Positions 43,044 through 50,703 of a DNA stretch of 64,000 nt are shown piece by piece. Where the stretch lies: NCBI GenBank assembly GCA_036557285.1, contig DATBHW010000007.1, forward strand, positions 81,657 to 145,656, written 5' to 3'. A model generated the notes under the pieces. That model saw only the letters and a program-made list of their open reading frames with translations. It was not told where the DNA came from and did not search any database. Position 1 is the stretch's first letter, and the number at the start of each line of letters is the position of its first letter. This DNA is from Ktedonobacterales bacterium (GTDB taxonomy: Bacteria > Chloroflexota > Ktedonobacteria > Ktedonobacterales > DATBGS01). The translations under genes were made by a program, and so were the position numbers.

Positions 43044-44762
43044 TCATCGTCTCATGCAGTCTGGTGGTTCTGGGCCTTCGAGGGGCAAGCTGAACCAGAA
43101 CGTGGAACCCGTTCCTGGAGCGCTTTCGACCCCAACCTGCCCCTGATGCCACTCGATGATCGTCCGGCAAATATGCAGGCCCAAGCCCAGCCCAATGCCA
43201 CTGCCACTCTGGGCCTCGACCCCCTTGGCCCGATGGAACCGTTCCCAAATGGCTTTCTGTTCTTCAGGTGGCAGCCCCGGCCCTGCATCGCGCACCCAGA
43301 CCCGCGCCGTCTGCCTGTCCAGCGTGATGCCCACCGCGATGGGTCGATCTTCTGGCGAGTATTTGAGGGCATTGGTCAGGTAGTTGGTCACCACCTGCCC
43401 GATGCGGTCCGCATCGGCTGTGACGGGGACACACTGATCAGTTGCACCCTGCACCGCGAGCGTCCGTGCTGGAGCGGCCTGACGCTGCTCCTCGACCGCC
43501 GCGCAGATGATGGCAACCAGATTAGCAGGCTCCGGGTGCAGTTCTAGTTTGCCTGCCTGGATGCGCGACACATCGACCAGATCGTTCACCAGGCGGTTCA
43601 ACCGCTCGGCTTGACGCTCAGCACCCACCACCTGGGCCAGCAATGGCGCCGTCGCTGCGAGGGTTTCCTCGCGCTGGACCGCCTGCTGGATGCGCCGCTC
43701 GGCCAATTGCAAGCCGAGTATCAGGCTGGTCAACGGGGTTTTGAGTTCGTGGGCCGCCATGCCCAGGAAGGTATCCATCTGTGCATTGGCCTGGCGCAGC
43801 GCGTCCTCCAACTGCTTGCGCTCCGTAATGTCCATCTCCGCGACGACGCCGCCGACAATCGCGCCCGCCTCATTATAGATCGGCGCGGCAGCGTTGAGAA
43901 TCGTTTTGCGCTGCCCCGCAAAGGTTTCGATCTCCACTTCCTCGCCAGGACACACCTCCCCAGTCTGTAACGCGCGGGCCATAGCCCACTCCTCAGCCGC
44001 AATCCGTTTGCCGCTCTCAGGCCACCAGCCTTTATACACGCCATACTCGGAGGTATCGTGCAGGAGTGGCGCCTCCTGGCCCCAGAGCGCCTTTAAGGCT
44101 GCATTAGCTTCCAGCAGTTGGCCGTGGGCATCCGCAATGACCACCGCCGAGGGGAGAACCTCGAGGACGGTACGGAGACGCTGGGATTCCAGGGTACTGG
44201 TGGCGTGCGCCTCGGCGAGTTGCTGGGACTGGTACTGCGCCTGCCGACGTGCCCAGGCGCTCTGGCTGGCGATCAGGCTGATCGTGCTGGCCGTCACCAG
44301 ACCCACGGCGACACAGAGCCCATCGACGGGGCCATTCAGCATCCCGGGCATATACGCGGGCACCACCACACACTTCAGCAGCGCCGTACCCACCAGGACG
44401 GCCAGCAGGCTTGGACCGGCTCCCCAGGTGAGGGCGACCACCACGATCCCCAAGATAGTCAGCGTACCTTGCACTGCAAAGGCAGGCAGCAGATGGTCCA
44501 ACTGGAGTGTCAGGATGACGGCTAGCAGTTCGATCAGGACAGCCAGCAGATAGCCAACCAGGGGATGGCGCCAGCGTGCTGGCAGCCACAGGGGAGCAAA
44601 GGTGTGGGTCTGAAGCCAGGTCCAGGGAGCCAGGATGGCTCTCAGGTTGTGGGAGGGCAGTCGCCGCAGGGGAGCAGACGCTGGTGGAGGCGCCTGCGCG
44701 CGAACGTCAAGAGCGGGGTTCCTGGCTGGGTGCTCTGGGTGGGCGCTCAAAAAGACCTCCAT
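43044..44762 (-). CDS. Membrane-bound PAS-domain sensor histidine kinase (orphan)
   Basis: A 572-residue kinase. Residues about 60-180 hold four hydrophobic segments like the DUF4118/KdpD sensor (PLVGYLLAVLIELLAVILTL ... VLVGTALLKCVVV). A PAS domain follows (VLEVLPSAVVIADAHG ... ITERKQLEDAL), then HisKA with the phospho-acceptor in MAAHELKTPLTSL and a HATPase domain with N-box TNYLTNALKYS, G1 DAGPGLP and G2 GSGIGLGLGL. No response regulator is adjacent. ATG 44762 has no clear ribosome site; TTG four codons later follows GGAGG and may be the true start. Confidence 0.93.
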   Translation of the reverse strand: MEVFLSAHPEHPARNPALDVRAQAPPPASAPLRRLPSHNLRAILAPWTWLQTHTFAPLWLPARWRHPLVGYLLAVLIELLAVILTLQLDHLLPAFAVQGTLTILGIVVVALTWGAGPSLLAVLVGTALLKCVVVPAYMPGMLNGPVDGLCVAVGLVTASTISLIASQSAWARRQAQYQSQQLAEAHATSTLESQRLRTVLEVLPSAVVIADAHGQLLEANAALKALWGQEAPLLHDTSEYGVYKGWWPESGKRIAAEEWAMARALQTGEVCPGEEVEIETFAGQRKTILNAAAPIYNEAGAIVGGVVAEMDITERKQLEDALRQANAQMDTFLGMAAHELKTPLTSLILGLQLAERRIQQAVQREETLAATAPLLAQVVGAERQAERLNRLVNDLVDVSRIQAGKLELHPEPANLVAIICAAVEEQRQAAPARTLAVQGATDQCVPVTADADRIGQVVTNYLTNALKYSPEDRPIAVGITLDRQTARVWVRDAGPGLPPEEQKAIWERFHRAKGVEAQSGSGIGLGLGLHICRTIIEWHQGQVGVESAPGTGSTFWFSLPLEGPEPPDCMRR

Positions 44763-45090
44763 TCACAGTGTTGCTTGGGAGTTTGCTCGTGAGGGCGTGG
44801 AATCAACCGGGAAGCGTTACAAGGGAGAAGCGAGCAGGGAAGGAAGGTGCAGAGCAGGAAGCCAATCCGTACCGAACGACTATTGAGTTGCACAAGATTC
44901 TACCACAATGGACCCAGCCATGACAAGACGACAGGGGGTGTAGAAGGGCATCGCATCGCCTGGTTCGCAGCGCGCTGCTCGTTGGATGAAACCTGCTGTC
45001 CTATGAGAACGCAGCGGTTCCCAGCGCTGGCCCAGCCTGTATTGGTGCATGAAGATACGTAGAAAGTGGGTCTTGTAAAGCTTTGCCAGG
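44763..45090. other. Intergenic region without recognised features
   Basis: This 328-bp stretch lies between the histidine kinase start and the recombinase remnant. It may contain eroded upstream parts of the recombinase gene, but I could not recognise recombinase sequence in any frame, and no promoter for the kinase was evident. Confidence 0.4.
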
Positions 45091-45414
45091 GTGTCGCGCT
45101 ATCGACATGGTGCGCTAACCCGGCTCAGTCTTCCGACTCCTGAAGGACTGAGCCTGGAAGCCATTCTGGATGCTGGCGAACGCTTACCAGGAATAGCAGC
45201 CTTATGGGAGATTGCCACACCAGAAGAGCGGCGTGAGATGGTTATCCTACTCTTGGAAGCTGGCGGCCTATATTACGATTTGGAACACAAGATGATTGCG
45301 GCTATTAAGCCACGTTCAGCTTGGTTGCCAGTGTTACGAATGGCTCAGGGATTGGAAGAGAGCCAGGAAGTTCCCGGCATGCTCGTTATCAGAGAATGGC
45401 AGCAGCAACAGTAG
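45091..45414 (+). pseudogene. C-terminal remnant of a large serine recombinase
   Basis: A 107-codon frame whose sequence resembles the end of the recombinase domain of large serine integrases: LPGIAALWEIATPEERREMV, LLEAGGLYYDLEH, and AAIKPRSAWLPVLRMAQGLE. Complete enzymes are about 450-600 residues and begin with a resolvase catalytic domain carrying the nucleophilic serine; neither that domain nor its serine is present here. It ends 55 bp from the 3' end of tRNA-Arg, a common integration neighbourhood. It is probably the leftover of a departed or decayed integrative element. Confidence 0.6.
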
Positions 45415-45430
45415 CTTTCAGGGGCAAAAG

Positions 45431-45465
45431 AAACCACCGGAATCACTCAAGCATCCCGGTGGTTT
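45431..45465 (-). terminator. Intrinsic terminator after tRNA-Arg
   Basis: On the minus strand AAACCACCGG and CCGGTGGTTT form a 10-bp stem around a 15-nt loop, immediately followed by CTTTTG. It starts 3 bp beyond the tRNA discriminator and would also act on transcripts from the recombinase remnant. Confidence 0.7.
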
Positions 45466-45468
45466 TAG

Positions 45469-45541
45469 CGTGCCCGACTGGATTCGAACCAGCGGCCTTT
45501 GGCTCCGCAGGCCAACGCTCTATCCACTGAGCTACGGGCAC
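45469..45541 (-). tRNA. tRNA-Arg (anticodon GCG)
   Basis: A complete cloverleaf on the minus strand. The acceptor arm GTGCCCG pairs with CGGGCAC; the D arm is GCTC/GAGC; the anticodon arm TTGGC/GCCAA holds the loop CTGCGGA, giving anticodon GCG; the T arm GCTGG/CCAGT has loop TTCGAAT. Total 73 nt with discriminator G; CCA is not encoded. GCG at the anticodon reads CGC (and CGU). Most bacteria use ACG modified to ICG for these codons, so this is slightly unusual. A consensus promoter and a terminator flank it. Confidence 0.95.
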
Positions 45542-45580
45542 CAATATTGAAAGCGACGTGCTTTCCCACGCGCACTAATA

Positions 45581-45609
45581 AGCATACCGCACTGGCGCTG
45601 GAATGTCAA
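45581..45609 (-). promoter_or_regulatory. Promoter of tRNA-Arg
   Basis: On the minus strand, TTGACA (45609-45604), 17 bp, TATGCT (45586-45581). The expected start near 45574 leaves a leader of about 33 nt. Confidence 0.75.
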
Positions 45610-45703
45610 GCATTTCCCAGCAGCCTTTTTGCCAGGCAATCATCGTTTGATCAGCGTACCCAACAAGCCAGGGGTTCTCACATCCTTACCAGCGGTCATC
45701 CGC

Positions 45704-45732
45704 TTGCGCCCGGCAGTTCTTTCAGTTATGCT
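45704..45732 (+). promoter_or_regulatory. Candidate promoter of the enoyl-CoA hydratase gene
   Basis: TTGCGC (45704-45709), 17 bp, TATGCT (45727-45732). The start would be near 45739, about 90 nt before the ATG. The -10 equals that of the nearby tRNA promoter. Confidence 0.5.
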
Positions 45733-45828
45733 GCTGCATAGACAGCCAAAGCAGTTGACATCCCAACGGCTGAGCGCAGATCACACGCCCAAGACTTTCC
45801 GCTGAGCAGAGAAGGAGCAGCAGCCACT

Positions 45829-46635
45829 ATGAGCATCACGCAAAGCCAGGAACTTCTCGTCCACACCGCGCATGGCGTGCGGACCATTACCCTCAATCGG
45901 CCTGATCGCCTGAACGCTCTCAACACGGCGCTGGCCGAAGCCATTCAGGCGGCTATTGCTGACGCCTCCACCGACGACACGGTGCGCGTGATCGTCCTGA
46001 CCGGAGCCGGGCGCGGCTTCTGCGCCGGGCTTGACCTGAGCGATGGCGGCGCATCAGCGCCTCTGGATGGGCAGGACCGCCACACCAGGCTTGACGTACT
46101 GGGCTGGGTAGGCCGCCAGGCGCTCACCCTGACGCAGTGCGATAAACCCATCATCGCGGCCATCAACGGCGCAGCGGCAGGGGCGGGCCTTTCGCTGGCG
46201 CTGGCCGCCGATATTCGCCTGATGGCAGCGGGAACACGCATCACCACCGGCTACCTGCGCCGGGGGCTGGTCCCCGATGGCGGCATGGCCTATTTCCTGC
46301 CGCGTCTGGTCGGCGCATCGCGCGCCGCCGAACTGATTCTCACCGCCCGCGACATCAGCGCGGAAGAAGCGGAGCGCATCGGCCTGGTCAGTCGTGTCTT
46401 GCCTGCGGAGGGCTTTCAGGAAGTAGTTGCCAGCTACGCCGCCGACCTTGCCAGCGGCCCGCCCGTTGCCCAGACGCTCGCCAAGCGCCTGCTCATACAA
46501 AGCCCCGATCTCGACCTGCGCACCATGCTGCAACTGGAACTCGCCAGCATCAAAACATGCTTCACTACCGAAGATGTGCGCGAAGGCATGATGGCCTTCC
46601 TGCAAAAACGCAAACCAATCTTCCAGGGAAAATAG
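45829..46635 (+). CDS. Enoyl-CoA hydratase/isomerase (crotonase family)
   Basis: A 268-residue crotonase that adds water to enoyl-CoA or isomerises it in fatty-acid or amino-acid breakdown. It shows LNRPDRLNALNTAL, the first oxyanion-hole segment GRGFCAGLDLSD, and the second oxyanion region INGAAAGAGLSLALAADI. The usual second catalytic glutamate position (AELI region) is less clear, so isomerase or other crotonase activity is possible. ATG 45829 follows GAAGGAG. It precedes the E2 gene with a 225-bp gap containing its own promoter. Confidence 0.92.
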   Translation: MSITQSQELLVHTAHGVRTITLNRPDRLNALNTALAEAIQAAIADASTDDTVRVIVLTGAGRGFCAGLDLSDGGASAPLDGQDRHTRLDVLGWVGRQALTLTQCDKPIIAAINGAAAGAGLSLALAADIRLMAAGTRITTGYLRRGLVPDGGMAYFLPRLVGASRAAELILTARDISAEEAERIGLVSRVLPAEGFQEVVASYAADLASGPPVAQTLAKRLLIQSPDLDLRTMLQLELASIKTCFTTEDVREGMMAFLQKRKPIFQGK

Positions 46636-46647
46636 CTCGGCTGCTTC

Positions 46648-46677
46648 TTGACAGGCTCCGCCCCAACATGCTAGCAT
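46648..46677 (+). promoter_or_regulatory. Candidate promoter of the E2 acyltransferase gene
   Basis: TTGACA (46648-46653), 18 bp, TAGCAT (46672-46677). The -10 lies within the perfect 12-bp palindrome CATGCTAGCATG (46667-46678), which may bind a regulator. The leader would be about 180 nt. Confidence 0.5.
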
Positions 46678-46860
46678 GAATAGCGCGCGAGCAGATTGTA
46701 TGTGCGCTCATCCTCATGCATGGGGATACCTATAGCGGAAACGAGCGGAAACAGCCACACCCAATGGCTGTGTGCTGGCTGTGGGTCTTATTTGTTCCGT
46801 CTCCTGCTGGTCGGCGCCAGGGAGCGTCTCGATCACATCTCGATCACAAAGGAGTGCCAT

Positions 46861-48153
46861 ATGCCAACGAAGGTCACGATGCCGAAGCTGGGCGAGTCAG
46901 TAGCCGAGGGAACCGTCGGACGCTGGCTCAAAAAAGAGGGCGACACGATTGAACTCGATGAGCCGCTGGTAGAGATCATCACCGATAAAATCACCCAGGA
47001 AATGCCCTCGCCATTCGCTGGCCGCCTGCTAAAAATCTCTGTCCAGCAGGATCAGACCGTCAAAGTCGGTACAGAAATCGCGCAGATCGAGGAGACGGCC
47101 ACGACTCTGGCAGACGCGCCAGCCAACATAAGCGAGCCAGCCGCCGCTCCGGCTGCCAGCGCCTCGGCTTTCGGCCCTACCAGATCAGCAGCGCCGATCT
47201 CGGCTCCCGCCCCGCGCCCCGCAGCGGTCAACGGCCAGCGCCAGCGCATCTCGCCCCTGGCCCGACGAATGGCGCAGGAACATCAGCTTGATCTTGATGC
47301 CGTCGCGGGAACCGGCGAAGGGGGCCGGGTGCGCAAAGAAGATATTCTGGCGTTCCTGGCCCAGCGCGAGCAAGCCCCAGCAGCCAGAGCCGCTGCGCCC
47401 ACCCCAGCGCCCATTGTGACTGCTGCCCCTGCCGCGCCTTACACACCCGCCGCAGACGAAGAGGTACTGCTGGTTTCGCCCATCCGGCGGGCCATTGCCG
47501 AGCATATGGTGCGCAGCAAACATACCTCGCCACACGCCACCACCATGATCGAAGTTGATATGACCAATATCGCCCGCTGGATCGAGCGCAACAAAGACGA
47601 GTTCAAGCAGCGCGAGGGCTACAGTATCACCTTTGTAGCCTTTGTCATGAAGGCTGCTGTCGAGGCGCTGAAAGACGTGCCAACGATGAACGCCTCCTGG
47701 GTCAACGACCAGATTATCCTGAAAAAGCGCGTTCACCTGGGCGTGGCTGTCTCCACCGATGCCGGGTTGATGGTCCCTGTCGTCCATGACGCCGACACCA
47801 AAAGCCTGGCCGGGCTGGCGCGCGCGGTCAGCGACCTTGCCACGCGGGCGCGAACCAATAAGCTGACCCTACAAGATATGCAGGGCGCGACCTTCACCGT
47901 CAACAACCCTGGCGTCTTTGGCACGATTATCTCGGTACCCATCATCAACCAGCCGCACGCGGGCATCCTGAGCATGGATGCCGTCGTCAAACGCCCCGTC
48001 GTCATCGAGGATGACGCCATCGCCATCCGCTCGATGATGTTCATCAGCCTCTCGTTCGACCATCGCATCAACGACGGCCTGGGCGCGGCGAGTTTCCTGG
48101 GCATCGTCAAGCGCCGCCTCGAAAGCTACGGCAGCGAAATCAACGTGTATTAA
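46861..48153 (+). CDS. 2-oxoacid dehydrogenase E2 (dihydrolipoamide acyltransferase)
   Basis: A 430-residue E2 core of a pyruvate, 2-oxoglutarate or branched-chain complex. The lipoyl domain is at 1-77 with the lipoylated Lys43 in ITDKITQE. An Ala/Pro-rich linker leads to a peripheral subunit-binding domain (RISPLARRMAQEH ... GRVRKEDILAFL), then a second linker and the catalytic domain from about 205, ending with the active-site motif His401-RIN-Asp405-Gly. ATG 46861 follows AAGGAG; the open frame extends 55 codons upstream but without signal. No E1 or E3 gene is adjacent, so the complex is encoded at several loci. Confidence 0.93.
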   Translation: MPTKVTMPKLGESVAEGTVGRWLKKEGDTIELDEPLVEIITDKITQEMPSPFAGRLLKISVQQDQTVKVGTEIAQIEETATTLADAPANISEPAAAPAASASAFGPTRSAAPISAPAPRPAAVNGQRQRISPLARRMAQEHQLDLDAVAGTGEGGRVRKEDILAFLAQREQAPAARAAAPTPAPIVTAAPAAPYTPAADEEVLLVSPIRRAIAEHMVRSKHTSPHATTMIEVDMTNIARWIERNKDEFKQREGYSITFVAFVMKAAVEALKDVPTMNASWVNDQIILKKRVHLGVAVSTDAGLMVPVVHDADTKSLAGLARAVSDLATRARTNKLTLQDMQGATFTVNNPGVFGTIISVPIINQPHAGILSMDAVVKRPVVIEDDAIAIRSMMFISLSFDHRINDGLGAASFLGIVKRRLESYGSEINVY

Positions 48154-48164
48154 AAGCAACCAGG

Positions 48165-48271
48165 GTTCTACCAACAGCAGGGGGCCACTACTTGTAGCGC
48201 CAGCTTCTAGCTGGCCCATCGTTGGCCGCCTGGAAGGCGGCGCTACAGGTGGTATCAGCAAGGATACCACC
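48165..48271. repeat. Dispersed intergenic repeat, copy C (degenerate), plus a 9-bp hairpin
   Basis: GTTCTACCAA (48165-48174) starts the unit, followed by TTGTAGCGCC and, after an inner spacer, GGCGGCGCTACA. The outer right end of copies A, B and D is missing. Instead GGTGGTATC (48248-48256) and GATACCACC (48263-48271) form a perfect hairpin that may terminate the E2 transcript and the converging minus-strand transcript. Confidence 0.6.
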
Positions 48272-48281
48272 GAGTGGGGTA

Positions 48282-48503
48282 TCAGTCTCCGCGCTGCCTG
48301 CCCCGCAGTTCGCGGCCCAGCGTCAGCGCCAGCCCGCCAACGATCAACGCGATAAAGAGAATGGCAACCACCACGTTGGGCGCCTGCGCAGCCTTGCCTA
48401 ACACCGCCGCCAGCCCAAACGCCAGCAGCACCGCCGCCAGGAGGATCGCATCGCCAGCAAAGAAGAAATAGGTCGCTTTGAGGGCGCTGCTAAGACGCTT
48501 CAT
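48282..48503 (-). CDS. Small two-helix membrane protein
   Basis: A 73-residue protein with two hydrophobic segments (AILLAAVLLAFGLAAVLG and VVVAILFIALIVGGLALTLG) and basic ends. Its start overlaps the stop of the COG4280-like gene (ATGA), so it is translated with it and may be a partner subunit. Family not recognised. Confidence 0.75.
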   Translation of the reverse strand: MKRLSSALKATYFFFAGDAILLAAVLLAFGLAAVLGKAAQAPNVVVAILFIALIVGGLALTLGRELRGRQRGD

Positions 48504-49309
48504 CGCAGCGCCTCCTCAGAAGATAGCTCTACCGCACCGGCCAGAGAAGCTTTGCGCGGGGGCGCATACGGGCGCAGCCAGAGAATCAGCGCCCCAGCAG
48601 CGGCAAGATAGAAGGCTATCAGAACCAACAGAAACAAATCGTCATGCCACCACGAGATACCCAGGCCCTCCCCACCCCAGAACGTGCCGAAGCTGGTAAG
48701 CATGATGCCAACCACGAACTTGAGCGTGTTTTCCGGTACCCGCTGCAACGGCGCGCGCGCCAGCGCCCCCAGAGCGCCGATCACCAGCAGCGCCCCCGCC
48801 GCGCCCAGCGCCGCGATCTGGATACCATCTGTCGGTTTCAGGCTGTTGGCCTGCACCCCGAAGGTCACAACGATAAACGCCACCTCCAGCCCTTCCAGCA
48901 GGACACTCTTAAAGGCCGTCACCAACCCGAAGGGATCGACCCGTCTTGCAGGAGCCAGCCCCTTCGCGCGCAGTTCGGCTTGCTGCTCCTCATAGATCGC
49001 CTCTTCGTCGTGCAGCGCCTTCAGCCGCGCATAGCGCAGGATCGCTTTCTTCAGCCACTTGAGGCCAAAAAGCACCAGGAACAGTCCCACCACCAGCCGC
49101 AGCGCCTCAATCGGCACAAACTGCACCAGCGCGGCGCCAAAGACGCCGACGATCAGCGCCAGCGCCACCACCGCCAGCGCAGTTCCCGCGAGCGAGCTGC
49201 GCCAGTTGATGGTGACTCCCACCACCAGCACAATCGTAAAAGCCTCAACGAATTCGACTGCCGAAGCCAGAAAGGCCGCAGCAAAGACCGCCCAGAGCTG
49301 TGCCGTCAT
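48500..49309 (-). CDS. COG4280-like polytopic membrane protein
   Basis: A 269-residue protein with about seven hydrophobic segments. Two Glu motifs in equivalent helices, FLASAVEFVEAFTIVLVVG and VLLEGLEVAFIVVTFG, recall the REGLE motifs of iron permease FTR1 and suggest an internal duplication and cation handling. A charged cytoplasmic loop (KALHDEEAIYEEQQAE) separates the halves. I place it near COG4280 from memory. It overlaps the small membrane-protein gene. Confidence 0.7.
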   Translation of the reverse strand: MTAQLWAVFAAAFLASAVEFVEAFTIVLVVGVTINWRSSLAGTALAVVALALIVGVFGAALVQFVPIEALRLVVGLFLVLFGLKWLKKAILRYARLKALHDEEAIYEEQQAELRAKGLAPARRVDPFGLVTAFKSVLLEGLEVAFIVVTFGVQANSLKPTDGIQIAALGAAGALLVIGALGALARAPLQRVPENTLKFVVGIMLTSFGTFWGGEGLGISWWHDDLFLLVLIAFYLAAAGALILWLRPYAPPRKASLAGAVELSSEEALR

Positions 49310-49353
49310 ATCACCCTCTGTTCCTGTCTTTCCCCTGGATATTAGAGAATATA

Positions 49354-50328
49354 TTAGAGAATGTCTTCTATGATCTCGCCCATCAGACCCCGGCGACGGC
49401 GGTGATACCCATAGTCCCCACCATCTTCAAGGCCGCGAATCAACTCCTCGCCAATCACCGCCGCCGCAATACCGCCAGCCACGCCCAGGCCAATCTTCCC
49501 GGCGTTGCTGCCCATCAGATTCTGGAAGAAGCCGCCTGGCTGTCCCTGCACCCCTGCCGGTGTTGGCACGCCAGCCAGGCTTGTGCCACACTGCGTACAG
49601 AAGGCCGTCCCGGCTGGTACCGCGCCCGTGCAGGTGGGGCAGCGCATCACTTGCTGGGGCATGCCCATCATCGGCTGCATCCCTGGTTGTATGCCTGGCT
49701 GCATCCCTGGCTGCATCGGCGGGCCATAGTGCGCGCCGCAGTGGGTGCAAAACGCCGCGCCAGCCTGCATGGGATAACCACACTGCGTACAATTCGAGGG
49801 GCGCTGCCCGCCCTGTGCCAGCGCCGACGCCGGAGCGCCCGCGCCCTGGATTCGCGCGCCGCAGTGCATACAGAAGGGCGTATTCCCATTCGTCGCCTGA
49901 CCGCAGCTTGGGCAGGCAGCCACCGCCGGGGACGCTGCCGCCTGGCCGGTAATATGCGCGCCGCACATCGAGCAGAAGGGCGCATTTGCATTCAGCGCCG
50001 AACCGCAGCTTGGGCAGCTTGTGGGCGCGGTGGTCGGGGTCGCCTGCGCCGTCGCAGCCATCAGGGGCGTGCCACAGTGCATACAGAAAGGCGCGTTCCC
50101 ATTCACATCGCCGCCGCAATGCGAACAGCGCGAAAGGCCGGGCGCGGCTGCATCCCCTGTCCCTGGCGACGCTGAATACTGTGTGTAGGTGGGAGGGCTG
50201 CTGCCTGGGGGAGCCGCCTGATACTGCTGGTAGAGTGTCGGAGTCTCAGCCGATGCCATGCGCGCCCCACAGTTGGGGCAAAACTTCTGCTCGGCCTGTA
50301 ATGCAAAACCACAGGAACAGGTTGTCAT
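49354..50328 (-). CDS. Protein with six tandem zinc ribbons
   Basis: A 324-residue protein built from six double-CxxC zinc ribbons, such as CSHCGGDVNGNAPFCMHCG and CPSCGQATNGNTPFCMHCG, spaced by flexible Ala/Pro/Thr-rich linkers. Before the last ribbon is a run of Met-Gln-Pro-Gly repeats. The C-terminus has a Gly/Ala-rich hydrophobic stretch (KIGLGVAGGIAAAVIGEEL) that may insert into a membrane, then an Asp/Arg-rich tail. ATG 50328 follows GGAGGCGAG. The repeats differ by few residues, showing recent tandem duplication. Function unknown; a scaffold role is possible. Confidence 0.8.
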   Translation of the reverse strand: MTTCSCGFALQAEQKFCPNCGARMASAETPTLYQQYQAAPPGSSPPTYTQYSASPGTGDAAAPGLSRCSHCGGDVNGNAPFCMHCGTPLMAATAQATPTTAPTSCPSCGSALNANAPFCSMCGAHITGQAAASPAVAACPSCGQATNGNTPFCMHCGARIQGAGAPASALAQGGQRPSNCTQCGYPMQAGAAFCTHCGAHYGPPMQPGMQPGIQPGMQPMMGMPQQVMRCPTCTGAVPAGTAFCTQCGTSLAGVPTPAGVQGQPGGFFQNLMGSNAGKIGLGVAGGIAAAVIGEELIRGLEDGGDYGYHRRRRGLMGEIIEDIL

Positions 50329-50487
50329 GCTTCTCGCCTCCTGGTTCGACTTCACTGCGCACGAGCGCGCCGCTCATGGAACCTCCCCACCCTCATAGCC
50401 TTACGGGTGGGCCGCAGCCAAAGTACTAGCCCTTTTGTGTAGTGTAGCATAGGTCTGCCAGAGGTACAACCTTCCAGCAAAGCAGCG

Positions 50488-50611
50488 GTCCTACCAAAAA
50501 GCGGGGGCGCCACCTGTAGCGCCGCCTTCCAGGCGGCTCAACGCTGGCCGCCTGGAAGGCGGCGCTACAAGTAACACGCCTCGCTTACCAACACCTCATG
50601 TGTGGTGGAAC
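50488..50611. repeat. Dispersed intergenic repeat, copy D (most compact complete copy)
   Basis: The unit runs from GTCCTACCAA to TGGTGGAAC. TGTAGCGCCGCC at the left and GGCGGCGCTACA at the right form the inner inverted pair, with AGGCGGC/GCCGCCT between them. At 124 bp it is about 50 bp shorter than copies A and B, which carry an extra middle segment. It lies between the zinc-ribbon gene and the sigma-factor terminator. Confidence 0.75.
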
Positions 50612-50634
50612 CCAAAGCAGCCAGGGCAGCCGAC

Positions 50635-50667
50635 ACAAAAAAGCGTCCGAGGTGAACCTCGGACGCT
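50635..50667 (-). terminator. Intrinsic terminator of the sigma-factor gene
   Basis: A perfect 12-bp stem (AGCGTCCGAGGT pairing with ACCTCGGACGCT) with a 2-nt loop, followed on the minus strand by a run of T residues (the A-run at 50635-50642). It begins 37 bp after the sigma-factor stop. Confidence 0.88.
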
Positions 50668-50703
50668 CAAGCCCATCTTGAGAAGCACAACACGCATAGC
50701 CGC

